From Rutstroemia sp. NJR-2017a BVV2 (taxonomy: Eukaryota; Ascomycota; Leotiomycetes; Helotiales; Rutstroemiaceae): DNA of 64,000 nucleotides. The position numbers and the translations under genes were made by a program. A model generated the notes under the pieces. The model worked only from the letters and a program-made list of their open reading frames with translations. It was not told the origin of the DNA and ran no database searches. Location of the stretch: contig NJPS01000048.1 in the NCBI GenBank assembly GCA_002946415.1, positions 1,116,001 to 1,180,000 on the forward strand, given 5' to 3'. Of the stretch, positions 44,607-56,002 are shown piece by piece. Every line of letters begins with the position of its first letter. Positions within the stretch are counted from its first letter, which is position 1.

Positions 44607-46925
44607 CTAGTTGCTACGCCGCTCCTCAATATCTGCCCCTGCTACAGCTTGCTGATTGTGGAGCAGTGGACTTAACACGTAAGAGTCTGGTTCTGTCTTC
44701 TTCTCCCTGGCAAATTCCAAAAACCTTTCGCCCTCTGTAGTTAACTGTACACGGTACTCTCCCACTCTTTCTCTGATCCCATCTGGCTTATTGGTACCCT
44801 CAGCAGCCAACGACTTTAGCTCGCTTTCTAATTGCATGTAAATTGGTAGTAGCGAGTCGGACTTCCATGGCCGCACATTTAATTTGGATGTGTATACTAT
44901 CTCGAAAATGAGATTCGCCACAGATAAGATGACAAGAATCGCAGGATACGCGATCCATGCCCATCTTACCACGATGATAACCTGACTAGCAAAAGCAATA
45001 CCACTGTACCTAACGTTATCTGCGCCTGTGGTGCTATTTAGACGTGCATCATTCGTCATGCTCTTTGCCAGGCGTTGAATCCATGCATCCACATTATCGA
45101 AGCTTCTTTGCATGCCCCCAGCGAAGTCAGTTGATGGAGCAATAACTCCAAGAAGTCCGTCAACGCTGACGTCCCCGACAAACGTGGCGTTCGCATATTC
45201 AGAAATCCCCAACATCTGTGGTACTGAAATTCCGTACATCTCAGATGATTCGATATTGATCTCGTCAGGGATATTTATAAATGTTATGTTGCCGTTCGAG
45301 GAACCCGGGTTTCGGTTTAGAGTTTCACCCCACGACATGACAACAGTGTCTTGTGGTTCGCCACGACGCACTCTAACATCGTGTGCTTGTAGGCAGTACC
45401 AGAGGGCACACTCGGCCGCAGTAGCGCCATTCAGTCCCGAGGAAAGAATTTTGCTCGCCGGAACACCAAGAGCACTGAAGTCCGCAATCAAATTCGGAGA
45501 ATCTGCTTGGATCCTATTACTGTTCAGGGATTCAAAGATTTTTCCAGATCCACGTCCGACAGTGAAAGAAATCATAAAATCTGGCGCGTCAGAGTCACAA
45601 ACTCCGGTGAGATGAAGGTGCCCTATAGTAACAGTGCAGAACGAAGAAGGCGACCCGTCATATTTGATATCGTTTGTGAGATTTACGCAGGCTCCACAGA
45701 CCCCGATGGTTGGAATGATGGGCCAAGTGCAGTTCCCGGTGGGACAGATTACCGACGGACTCTCGATGTTTGGTGACATAAATCCATTGTATATAGCTAG
45801 TTTAGTCGAATATGAGGGAATAACTGAGGCTACAGTCAGCAAACAATTCTGAATAGTAAAAGCTAAGTTCAAGCTTTAGTGAGGTTGTTGGCCATACAAG
45901 AAGTACTGTAGCCGTTGACAGTATTGACATATACACCCCGTGCTACGTCTCCTATTTGGTTTGGTGATTCACTTGCAATCTGATCGGTTCTAAAAGCGAT
46001 CAGCTGTTGAGCGAAGGTACTAACTGCTAGAGATAAGGCCGTCAGAGCAGCTCCGAGGCAGCCAATGTGGTTTTTAGTAGCGTTAGCAATTTTGTAATAA
46101 GCATTGTCGATTGAGGCTCACTTACGTTGCCTTAAATCTCCAGAGCAGCCGTAGGCTCCCTAATAAGCCTCTAGAAGCTTCATCAAAAATCACAAAATCC
46201 TCGAGTTTGTTAGTTGAGCCCGAGAATCGGTTCCACTTTTCCTGGCTGAGGACTGAAGCTACTGTAGTCATGAAGGCGCCACGGCAGACAGTAGCAAGGA
46301 TTGCAACAAGACCATTGATAGTGAGAACATCGCTAGCCCATTCTTCTTGAGATTTACCATCATAGACTAATAAAACGCCAATGATGGCTGCGAGACTTGC
46401 CAGAGATGTGACAGCAGCAATTATATCCAAGTACCACCAATGCAAAAGAGAAGCATGAGGCTGAGTCGTTGGGGAGCTGTTGCGTTCCACAGAGAGATTA
46501 CTGCTGCAGCTAAGTTGCGTAGCTATGCCATCCAAGTGTGGCGTTGAAATATCGGCATCGGATACATCTGTTGGAGGATCTTGGTTAGGTTGAATTGGAA
46601 CGTCTGTGAAACGAGTAGTCACTTCCGCATCGCTGCTGGAGCCAAATGAACGACGATGAGTTTGATCGTGTGCGTCGATATTTTGTCGATCGACGGATTT
46701 GTTCGCCTGGTTTTGAAGGATTGCAGAGTTAGGGTTCGAAAGAAGTTGCTTGCTGTAAGGTTCGACAACGCGCAAGGCTCCATCGCTGGCTTCAATGGCG
46801 CTGAGTGGTTCAATATCCCGGAATACTTGGTTTCCTGCCCGAACAGATTCTCCAGTTTTGCGTGAAATTCTGTGAAGAGAGATACTGTTCTCTGCGTCAT
46901 AATCTGAAGAGGATTCTCCTGACAT
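44607..46925 (-). CDS. DUF3176 membrane protein, possibly splice-damaged
   Basis: Fungal DUF3176 protein of unknown function. Exon 1 (46925-46126) encodes a disordered N terminus, then WWYLDIIAAVTSLASLAAII and the family stretch RGAFMTTVASVLSQEKWNRF ending GSLRLLWRFKA. The last exon (from 45862 to 44607) has the conserved CPTGNCTWPIIPTIGVCGAC segment and a final helix near VVRWAWIAYPAILVILSVAN. Between them a middle exon should start with HIGCLGAALTALSLA, but the base pair before it is AA where AG is expected (46072-46071). Using the next in-frame acceptor (AG at 46021-46020) gives exons 46925-46126, 46019-45937 and 45862-44607, a 712-aa protein lacking that hydrophobic segment. The donor at 45936 is also weak. 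The gene may therefore be a recent pseudogene or use unusual splicing. Confidence 0.65.
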
Positions 46926-48335
46926 TTTAGATAAGACTCGACTATTTGGGGATTGAAATATTATAATCAATAGATGTGATAAAGATTGTGGTTTGAAGGC
47001 AGTAGAATAACTATGTTAAAACCAGAGAGGATGGAATAGGGAGGGTAAGATGGGATTTTCCCGTCACTATACTAACAACCGTAACAAAAGCTAAACACTG
47101 GAACATAAGCGGCATGGTCGTACTGCAGAGCTATTGTTGTTAATGGATAGATGTGCAAATTAACTACACACCTACTTCTTGATCGAAGTTGGGGGCGAAG
47201 GAGGCGAGGCTGAAATACCTTGCTGGGTTGGATGCCGAGAGTGTGGTGGTGCAGAAGAAAATGACTATTTTTAGTCTTTAGACATTCGAAAGCGGATGTG
47301 CCGTTGAGCACTCGGGACATTGGGACGTGAAACATGAACATTCGGATATTCTGGGTACTCGGGCAGAGTTTATCGATTTGTGTGATTGGGTTATTCAGGG
47401 AAAGTACTCCATCTACCTTCATTTGTTCTTGCAGTATGCGGTGTAAAAACTCGTTACTTATTGTAGAGAGTGAGTGAACCGATGGATTTCCATTTCCTCG
47501 CGGCACAACAATTGGAACCGAAAAGGGGATGTCAAACTATAACAATTTAGGCGAAACCAACCAAAATTGGAACTCTGGATGCGGGGCGGCGGCAGAGGCA
47601 ATAGAGGATAGAGATAGCCCAATCCTCCTTGATCTATGGTTGTATGTGCTTGCTCTTGCTCAATACGATGTTATAAAGTGGATTTGAGCTGGTGGGATGG
47701 GTCTATACAAGCTTGTAGGTGGGGGTGAGGGCTAAAGGGGTATATGGGAGGGATTGAATGAGGAATGGATGTATATGAGAGGGGAGAGATATATTTGGAT
47801 TGGTAAGTATTTGAGAGACGTGAACAGATGGTGATTCGGAGAGGGATGGAGAAAGAGTGAAAGAGAAGAAGAGAGAAAGAGAGAAAGACATATAGGAGGA
47901 AAGATATACAGAAGAAAATGTAAATAAATGGATAAAAAGAAGAAAGAAGAAAAGCAAAGAACTAAAGAGAAGAGAACAAAAGGGGGAAATAACAGTAGTA
48001 GAAAAAACAAGAATTGGAAGATGAACAAACAGAAAGGAAAAGGTAAATATATATCTCAAGTCATATCAACATCTCATCTTATAAAGACTCCCGACTAAAT
48101 CGATATAGTATAATTGTATATCTTATCTACCCAAAAGAATGAATGGGCTTACTAGCCAATGTAGTAGCCATCTGCATCCATACTGCATTGTATATGTAAA
48201 CAATCATAATCCCGAAATGGTATAGACATCATCTCCACCACCCATCAATCACCAGAGCCAAATCACCCTTGTGTACTTGCAGAACCCTCAAATAGCAACA
48301 TACATATTCACCCACTCAACATCATCCTCCCCATC
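46926..48335. other. Intergenic region with polypurine tract
   Basis: No gene accepted; a 144-aa minus-strand frame at 47072-47506 has no domain. About 47790-48040 the plus strand is almost entirely A/G, and the minus strand T/C-rich frames there are artefacts. Confidence 0.5.
47830..48040 (+). repeat. Polypurine-rich tract
   Basis: Roughly 200 bp of GA/AAG-rich plus strand (GAGAGAAAGAGAGAAAGA and similar), broken by a few TATATA steps. It may form a triplex or act as a nucleosome-poor element. Confidence 0.6.
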
Positions 48336-48700
48336 CTACTCCCACCATCCCCTCAAGCCAACGCACCCATCAGATCCCAAAGCGGCAGCACCAACGCCTC
48401 CCCCCTTCAAAACATCCCTAACCCCCTTCGCCACAAACCTCGGCTCCACCACCGCCTGATAAACAAACTCATCCATCCACTGATCACTCATAACAAACCA
48501 GCCCTCCGTGCCGGCGCTCTCCCCCCACGAATTCTGCACCCTCCACCTCACACTCTTGCCCTCGTCATCCAAATGCACCGCCGTCAGCACCATTGCATGC
48601 GTCATAGCACTTTCCCCCGTCTTCAATCTCTGCGCCTTGCTCATCCCCAATTTGACATTAAACCCCAGCTCGTAGTCGATGACGTATGCAGTATGCCGCC
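48336..48700 (-). pseudogene. Orphan C-terminal fragment of bleomycin hydrolase (peptidase C1B)
   Basis: The minus strand encodes about 115 residues with unmistakable bleomycin hydrolase C-terminal features: DYELGFNVKLGMSKAQRL, TGESAMTHAMVLTAVH (catalytic His), WRVQNSWGESAGTEGWFVMS (catalytic Asn), and DQWMDEFVYQAVVEP. The C terminus continues to a Gly-rich tail. Upstream the frame meets a stop about 18 codons before the conserved part, and neither the catalytic Cys domain nor any upstream exon is found in the next kilobase. The usual protein is about 450-500 aa, so only the last quarter remains. It is most likely a truncated duplicate; alternatively, a missed long intron hides more of it. 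Confidence 0.7.
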
Positions 48701-49026
48701 ATTCTTATGGTGTTTGGAGCGTCTACCAATAGGAGGGGTTGGGCTATCTACGGACTCTTGATGTAACGGGAGCGGGAAGTCCGGGTGGCCGGGAGCAGTA
48801 AACAGTTTTCATGCGGTTGTAAGGTGAACGAACTGAATGTGATATGATTGATACAGCAGTATGGACGAAGGAAGATACGCAAGTATGAGATGTTGTGTTG
48901 GATTGCGGGTTTGGGCTTCCTGATACGACGGGTCGCGGCGCCGAGCATTAAGGGTCTAAGGGTAGGATTTAGAGAGGGCGGAACGGGCGGGTAGTGGCTT
49001 GGCTTGGGAGTGGAAAATTGGGGACT

Positions 49027-49051
49027 GGGAATGGGAATGGGAATGGGAATG
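49027..49051. repeat. Hexanucleotide repeat (GGGAAT)n, four copies
   Basis: Four adjacent GGGAAT copies followed by GGGAC. Confidence 0.9.
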
Positions 49052-49070
49052 GGACGGAGATTGGGGGTGA

Positions 49071-49117
49071 GATTGGATGAGATTGGATGAGATTGGATGA
49101 GATTGGATGAGATTGGA
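49071..49117. repeat. 10-bp minisatellite (GATTGGATGA) about 4.7 copies
   Basis: Four complete copies of GATTGGATGA and a partial fifth. Confidence 0.9.
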
Positions 49118-50997
49118 ACGGGGACTTGAATGTTGGTTTTGGTGGGTGTTGGTGATTCGTGTATTATGATATGATGGTTCGTGATAGCTGGAACAAAATG
49201 ATGAGGTTACTTCTTACTCACGCAGTCTCATGAGGTAGGTGCTGTGATGATAAGGGCAATGCATCATGCTTTGTCGGTTTGCACAGCTACTACACCAGAG
49301 TACATCCACCGTCGAACTTCTATAATTCTGTCATGTTGCGATGACTGGCTGGCCGTGGGGAGAGCGCCTATTAGTAGCAATAGAGTCAGTGGTTAATGAA
49401 CAATATCGCCGTAATTGCTTCGTATACTGTGGCGACAGAAACCTAACCCACCACATACTTGTACACAGTAGTGAAGGAATCCAGCCTATAGCACCAACCA
49501 GCTTTCCAAAGCTCTCATCATAATTGAATGTACTTGTACTGAAGAGCACAGAGAAACCGATGCCGAAGCCGACCAAATCAAACACAACAAACTTCCCACG
49601 AAGAAATTTCCACTCCAACCCCAATCCAGCCTTAGCTCCTCCAACACCAGTGAAAATTTCTCTTCGGGACGCACAGACCACGCGCACAACAGTCCTATAT
49701 ATTCTCTCCTCTGCTTCCAGATTTCCTCTTCTTTTTTCTTTTTTCTACACGACAATACTGTAAGTTGACTCCCCCCCTACATTTTGGCCCGCAGCCAAAT
49801 CAACCATTCAATCAAACAACATTCTAATCCGTCGCGCGCTTCACAGTCAAAGAATCATTTCTTTAGTAAACGTCCTTCTTCTGTGTTCTCTACAAGAGCC
49901 ACAGACTCCAACCGAGACGATGATTCTTATCCTCAATACCCTAGAGTGAATACCGTTTTGCTCTCGCACTGTCCGCAAGGATGGCGATTCTGTTCGGATC
50001 CTTAGGGAGACGAGGGAATTGTATAGAGAGTGGTGATGATCTTGACCCTTTTTCCTGGATTTCGGTTCAGGAATCTGTGGTGGGTGTTGATGGAAGTCTG
50101 ATCGGTTCCTTTTTTTTTCATTGCATTGCTATCCTTGGGGTGGCTTGTGAAGAAGAAATTCTTTATTTAGGGAGTCGGGGAAATGTGGTTACATTCAGGG
50201 TGCGCGTATTCACACGTCTGCAGAAGTCGACATTGGCTAGGATGTAGATTTAGTAACAGTTAATACATGCACGGAAAAGGTCACCACGATGAAGGCTTTG
50301 GTTGCTGGCCATCTCGTATGGAGAACAATGCATGTCAAATTAGTCTGGGCTTGAAATACACTTGTGCGCATAAATTTCAGTTGACTCGACGTCCTCGGCT
50401 TGAGTCTTCACTATCCCTCTTGTTCTGCTCTGCTCCATCGATCTTCTGCCCAGCAACCTAGCCTCGACCTTACACTCCTGACTGTCTTTCTGTCGATTCC
50501 TCGTGTGCGCGCCTGAAGAGAATAAGTAAATGGCTACGAAGTTTGAGATCCTCAACTATCTATGAGCATTAACGAATCGATAACCTTTCAAGGCGAACTA
50601 TTCCGAGAATGATTCGTACCTGAAAGCTTGAAGCTCAGTGAATCTGCCCTCTGCACCTCACGCAGCCGTCTCAGGAGAATCTACGTTTGCGCTAAGTTTC
50701 TTTCCCATTTCTATAAAAGCCGCAGTCGATACGGTTCTTCTTCGTACCATGCCGCTGTATTTGGGTTCCTGTTCCTCATCAGAATCCAAGGGAATCGAGA
50801 TTTAGAGTCAGGAATACAGACTCATGCATGCTTTCCATTGATATATTTTCAAGAGGGCTTGCGGATAGGGATTTAGCTTGGAGGGATAACGGTTGCTGTC
50901 TGCTGTTGTTTCTGGCACGTTTTGTCATTGATGTTGAGATTGGTTCGTTGTCAAACACGAGAGGAGAAGCTATTCTTTCTTCGGCGTGGAAGGTAGA

Positions 50998-51092
50998 GAG
51001 TGCTGTTGATTGGGTTGAGTGCTGTTGATTGGATTGAGTGCTGTTGATTGGATTGAGTGCTGTTGATTGGATTGAGTGCTGTTGATTGATTG
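50998..51092. repeat. 19-bp minisatellite, about five copies
   Basis: Unit GAGTGCTGTTGATTGGATT, copies starting at 50998, 51017, 51036, 51055 and 51074; the outer copies differ by one or a few bases. Confidence 0.85.
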
Positions 51093-52459
51093 GGTGTTGT
51101 TGATTGATTGTTCAGTCGTCGCAGCGCAGATGCTGTTTCATTTGGGCATGAATTGCGAAAGCTTTGCTACATTCCTACGGGTGGGTTATCCTCCGTGTAG
51201 CTCTGTTCCGTCTGCTGGAACATGGGGGATGCGGAGCTTGAAGAGCACGCAGTTTCTTGGGGATGTGGGAAGTGGAGGTTTCGTGCTGTTTATATACCTT
51301 CGAAGGCCGAGAGATACGAAGGAATGAATGTGGGTGGGTCTGATTCGGGCCGGAGAGTGAATGGCAGGGCAGGCAAGTGCAGGGTGGAGGAAGCCCGTTC
51401 GAGTGCGGGGTGCTGAGAAGGTTGGAGAGTATATATAGTGCGGTTTGTGGATGTTCCTTTGATCTACTATCTACAGGAGGTTCACCCAAAGCTTTGGATT
51501 CATGATCAGCGCGTTTGATGTCGTCTGGACTATCCGGTCGAGGAAGTCGCTGTACAAGTGTACTTGTTGGTGATATACTTTCCTTGTTGTCAATATAGTC
51601 TCCCTGTTGTCAATATAATTCCTGTCGTCGATCTTCATATTCGTGCCGTCTGTTTTGTTTTATATCAAAGATAGCTGGTAGATATCAGTTGAGATGTATA
51701 TTTCATGCGTGCGTTTTGGCGTCCCAAAGTGCAGAACTGCTGAAAGGTAAGTTGCTGCGGAAGATGTATCAAAATTATCTATTCAGTCTTTGGAACCTCC
51801 ACTGGTATTTAAGTATACCGGAATGGAACCAATCTCCCGTATTCTTTTCTCGGTTCCAAGTGGGTCGGATGTTATTCACTGCTGTGCTACGAGGAAAGAT
51901 TTTTAGATTGTAGCTATATAATCCCGGATCATGCCATTCCTGCCTTGACATCTTCGTCGCTGGATCCCGCTTTGTTGTATCACTTGGTGTAGGTGATAAC
52001 TTACTATATAGTCCCTTCTGAGCGTTAGGAAATCTGCAATTTTAGAGTACCACCGTCACTATCATCGTCAATATAATCTTTCCATTGTCGACCAGTTCAA
52101 ATTTCCGTCACTGTCACTGCCGCTGTCACTGCTTTTCTTCTTAACACCGTTTCCAGTAACTCATCAATTTATATTCTCAAGTCCTTCCTTCTACATCTTC
52201 ACGATCTTTTACGTCTAGAATTCTTTACATGATGTATACTATTACCACATCCAAGTTCCCACAGTAATCTTCGTAATACGCAGCCTTGCTTGTTTAAACC
52301 TTTTGCAAACGAGGCCAACGTTTGCGGCTTTTATACTTCGATGTTTCCTCAGAAACCGTTTATGGAGCCGACTGAAGAAGGAAATTGATCGTCGATGATC
52401 GAATCTTCTTATTCACTCGACGCGCGGGGTACTGTTCCTATCATGTATCTGCAGATCAC

Positions 52460-52560
52460 TAACTCCTCCAAAATTCGGAAGGAGGTTGCTGCTAGTGAGA
52501 TATAAAAGCTCCCAAGATTGAGCAGCAAGCATGCAGCGAGACACAAGTAGCGAATGGGAA
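52460..52560. repeat. Diverged repeat copy A with TATA-like core
   Basis: Shares AGTGAGATATAAAAGCT (52494-52510) and a weaker flank (CTCC..AAATT..GGAAG.AGGT) with copy B at about 53172-53260. Confidence 0.5.
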
Positions 52561-53171
52561 AAAGGCGGCTAGGATTGAGCCTGGCGTGCCCTAAAGACAT
52601 CCAGATTGAACAATCAAATTCAGCACAGAAAGTTGGGTAAGGTCAACTAGGGGGATCACGAATATGAAGAAGCGCTTTTATCTTTGGTTACAAGAAGTGG
52701 CGAAACTCAGTAGCAATCCATTTATCACTGTCGAGCTCATCCTTCCACTCGCTATCGTTGTTTTATTTTTATTTGAATCATTTGTGTCAGGTTTGCAGTC
52801 ATCACCATCGTCATCATTACCAGAAATATGGCATTCTAACCATCTGCTGACGGTCCTAACTGCATGCCTATCTATTTACATATAGACTCATATACACAGC
52901 TTTTATCCTCATCTCATCGGCGTCTACACTCTATATGGCAGAACCTACCTACTGCCGCGGTGCACTCATTCAAAGTGCATATGCGGAAGGGTACGTTGAT
53001 CTTGACAGATTCTTTTATTATAAGCACACGGCCCTTCTTATAGACCAGTTCTCTGTATCCATCCGATGTTCACTTTAAATTACATTAGGTGACTATGCCG
53101 ACACTCTGGTCATTCACTCACCTTACAGGGTCTGAATCTTGATTCTATCATACATCTACTGATTAGGCTAG

Positions 53172-53260
53172 CTCCTTCAAATTGGGAAGCAGGTCGTTAC
53201 CAGTGAGATATAAAAGCTTGCCCCCCCGTGGTTGAAGTGACTAAACCGTAATACCAGAGC
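53172..53260. repeat. Diverged repeat copy B with TATA-like core
   Basis: Second copy of the element at 52460; identical core AGTGAGATATAAAAGCT at 53202-53218. Confidence 0.5.
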
Positions 53261-53880
53261 ATCAGACTTTGGGAGTGTTTGTTCTATGGAGAAGAGGTGC
53301 GGGCCGTGTTTTCGTTTTTTTCGTTGGTTAATGAGATCTTTTGGTACTTCCAGGAAGAGTTTTGATTTCACCGTTACCGTAGAGTTGGTGTTGTCGATGT
53401 AGGTATTTTGTCGTCACTGCTCTGTGATCACCGTTGTCGAGTAAGTGCTAGCATTGTCCTAGTATGGAATAATAGTGTTGTCATAAACAACCAGGCACTG
53501 TCATTCTTTCATATTCTGACGACCATATTACCTCGACTGAAGTGGTGGAAATCTTGTAGCGGTTCTCTCTAAAGCTGCTCAGAAAACGTTGCACTAGAGC
53601 TTATCATTCCAGGTACGTTGTAACAGAGCAGAAGAAGCTTTATATCTTGATCTTGACCCACATCCAACAATTGAATAGCATTAGAATTAAAATAGAAAAG
53701 AAACCTAAGAAGCCGTTCATTCACTGGTATTCCCCCAACTCCTGTACCCCATCCCCAAGCCAATCTAATGGTCGTAAGATCCGCACATGTAAGGGTATCT
53801 TCCCATGCTGCATCCATCTCTCCTACTATTCTCAACGCCTCAACCCCAATCTATAGCTCCCCGTATTAGCTTCAATCCCA

Positions 53881-55323
53881 TCAAAGCCCATTAGCCGAAC
53901 CCCCTCTGCTTCTCCTTCTTGTGACCCTGCCGAGTCTACTCGATCCCGCCTCACTATAACTTGTCCCCAGTCCCGAGTCACTTCTTCTCCCCTCAACTTT
54001 CCAACTCTCCTCGCCATCTTCATCTTCATCATCTGCGTCTCCACCCAATGGCAAAATCACCGTCTCCTCCAAAGCCTTCGACTCCTCTTCATCCTCCTCT
54101 TTCTTAATACCCACCGGCGGATAAACCAACGGCATCTGCCTCCCCGTTGTCGGGAACGTCCTCGGCGTATCCGAAAGATCAGGTTCATCATCCGTCGCCT
54201 CCTCCTTAACCTTATCCGTCTCCACCTCATCCCCATCCATATCCCTCTCCCACCCAATCTCCTTCCCCTTCTTACCTCCCCTCCCCGTCTCCTCCACCGC
54301 CTCCCCATCAAACACCAACCGCAGCACCCCCCATCCAACCAGCACCCCCAGCATCTCCAATCCCCAAAACGTCCCCACCCCCACCACCGCACTCCCCACC
54401 CTCCAATTCCACATCCACCACCGCAACCCACTCAGCCTCGCCCTCACCACAACCTTCATCCCGTAAACCTGCACCTCTTCCCTCTCAACCCACACTTCCA
54501 CCGCAGACGGCACGTTTCCTTTCCCCCGCGGAAACGTCACCCCTTCCGGACTCGTCATCTCCACCCTTACTAAATCACTTTCCTTCTTCAACCCCAGTAT
54601 ATACCAAGGCAGATTTATGATCCTGCTCGCAAGCCCCACCACACGGCTTTCGTAGCGCATGAGCACAGGACGACGCTGTTGGAACAGGACGCCGGGATCG
54701 CGGGCGCTGGTAGGAGGTGTAGGCGGGAGGAATGTCGACGAAGAAGCGGGAAGCGCAGGTTTGTAAGAGGGAGAGAGGACTTTGACGCCGACCATGAAGT
54801 TCCCGGCTGCGAGATTGGTGGGCGAGCGAGGGAGATGCAGGGTTAGACTTATGGAGTATTCTTGTCGGGTTAGGAGGGAGTTGTCGAGGGGTACGAGGGC
54901 GTGCGGGTAGGTTCCTGGTCTGGAGGGCTTGTTAGCTGTGAATCTCTTGCTTCATATCCTCCTATCTTGTTCCCTTCCCTCCTTTCGTCTATATGCACCC
55001 GAGAATAAAAGAAAACCACCTACTCAAAAACCAGCCAAACATCCTTCTCTACGCCCACAGCTGGGACCCAATTCCAATAGAAAATCACATAAGCAACGAC
55101 CGCAAAACCGAATAGAACCGCTGACGTAGACAGCAGAAGAATCGTATTTAGATATGTTTTTTGCGCGGGCTTGGATGTCGCAAGATTCAGTGGTTTGCGG
55201 ATGATTTTATTCTGTTTGTCGAGCTGGTTAGCTATGGGAGGAGAGAAACAAGGGAGGGATTGCGCATGCGGGATTGAAAGGAGAGAAAGAGAGGGAAGCA
55301 GGGAGGAGGGGTAATAATACCAT
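53881..55323 (-). CDS. Seipin (ER lipid-droplet assembly protein)
   Basis: Seipin (yeast Fld1/Sei1) is an oligomeric ER protein at ER-lipid droplet contacts that controls droplet size and lipid storage. Clear exons are 55223-55024 and 54919-53881. The first encodes KPLNLATSKPAQKTY then a transmembrane helix (TILLLSTSAVLFGFAVVAYV) and FYWNWVPAVGVEKDVWL. The second encodes PGTYPHALVPLDNSLL, the luminal beta-sandwich (TRQEYSISLTLHLPRSPTNL, RPVLMRYESRVVGLASRI, LPWYILGLKKESDLVRVEM) and the second membrane helix (about LEMLGVLVGWGVLRLVF). A long acidic disordered tail follows. The start is uncertain: the best in-frame option is an ATG at 55323 followed at once by an intron to 55224 (413 aa), but an acceptor at 55232 would need a different first exon. 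Identity is firm. Confidence 0.8.
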
Positions 55324-56002
55324 TTTTACATTGTTTGCGGGGCTTGTTATTCAGAGTATACGACCAAGAAGACGTTTCATAGAAGAAAAAGTCGTGAAGA
55401 CAGTGGTAATGGTATCGAGGTGTTTACGAAATAAGCTGGTGCTAGAGTATTTGTTTAATGACGTCGCTTTTGGGTCGAGCTTTGGTATTTTGGTTACATT
55501 GCACAAGCTTCATATGTCACTGTCACTACGTAGAATAATATTATTCCAAACTTCCTTTAAATAGCTGTTATATACGAAATATCAGAACACATTTCATAGT
55601 TGTTAGAAACGAATGCGATTAAAAAGAAAAGGGGATAACCCCCGAAGAATCAATTGTACCAAACGCTCAGAATGGAATCATCAAGCCAAAATCCCCTGTC
55701 CACCCAAAACTACAAACAAACTGATATCTCAATATAACTACAAAATCCAATCCAATTCCGCTCAAACCACCATCGCTCGTAGAAGTCAAAATATAAAATG
55801 GCACTATGTACCAAATCGAAAAGAATAAGAAAACAACAAAACATAAAGAGAGAGATCCTGTCCGTCATCCCTTCGCTACATCATCATCACCATCATCAAC
55901 CAATTCATTATTAACAAATTTTCCCAAGGGTATATCATAAACGGACCCTCCTACCATCATCGATTCATCAATGTATCTTCGTACTGAGTTTGAGTAGCCA
56001 TC
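55324..56002. other. Short intergenic region
   Basis: No gene seen; it contains the start region of seipin and the 3' flank of the F-BAR gene (AT-rich from about 55560). Confidence 0.5.

Larger units (their letters stand above)
48701..53880. other. Gene-poor region rich in minisatellites and diverged repeats
   Basis: Over 5 kb in which no domain-bearing frame could be found on either strand. It holds three tandem repeats and a pair of diverged repeats (listed separately), and GTTGTCAATATAGT/GTTGTCAATATAAT at about 51586-51613. Many short GTCGTC/GTCACT-type triplet tracts appear at 52040-52130 and 53370-53460. Non-coding transcripts cannot be excluded. Confidence 0.5.

Noticed and set aside
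47072..47506. 144-residue minus-strand frame
   Set aside because: No domain, no upstream exon and atypical residue mix; not enough to call a gene.
54057..54431. 124-aa Trp/Gly/Arg-rich minus-strand frame inside seipin
   Set aside because: Alternative frame of the G-rich part of seipin; composition is an artefact.
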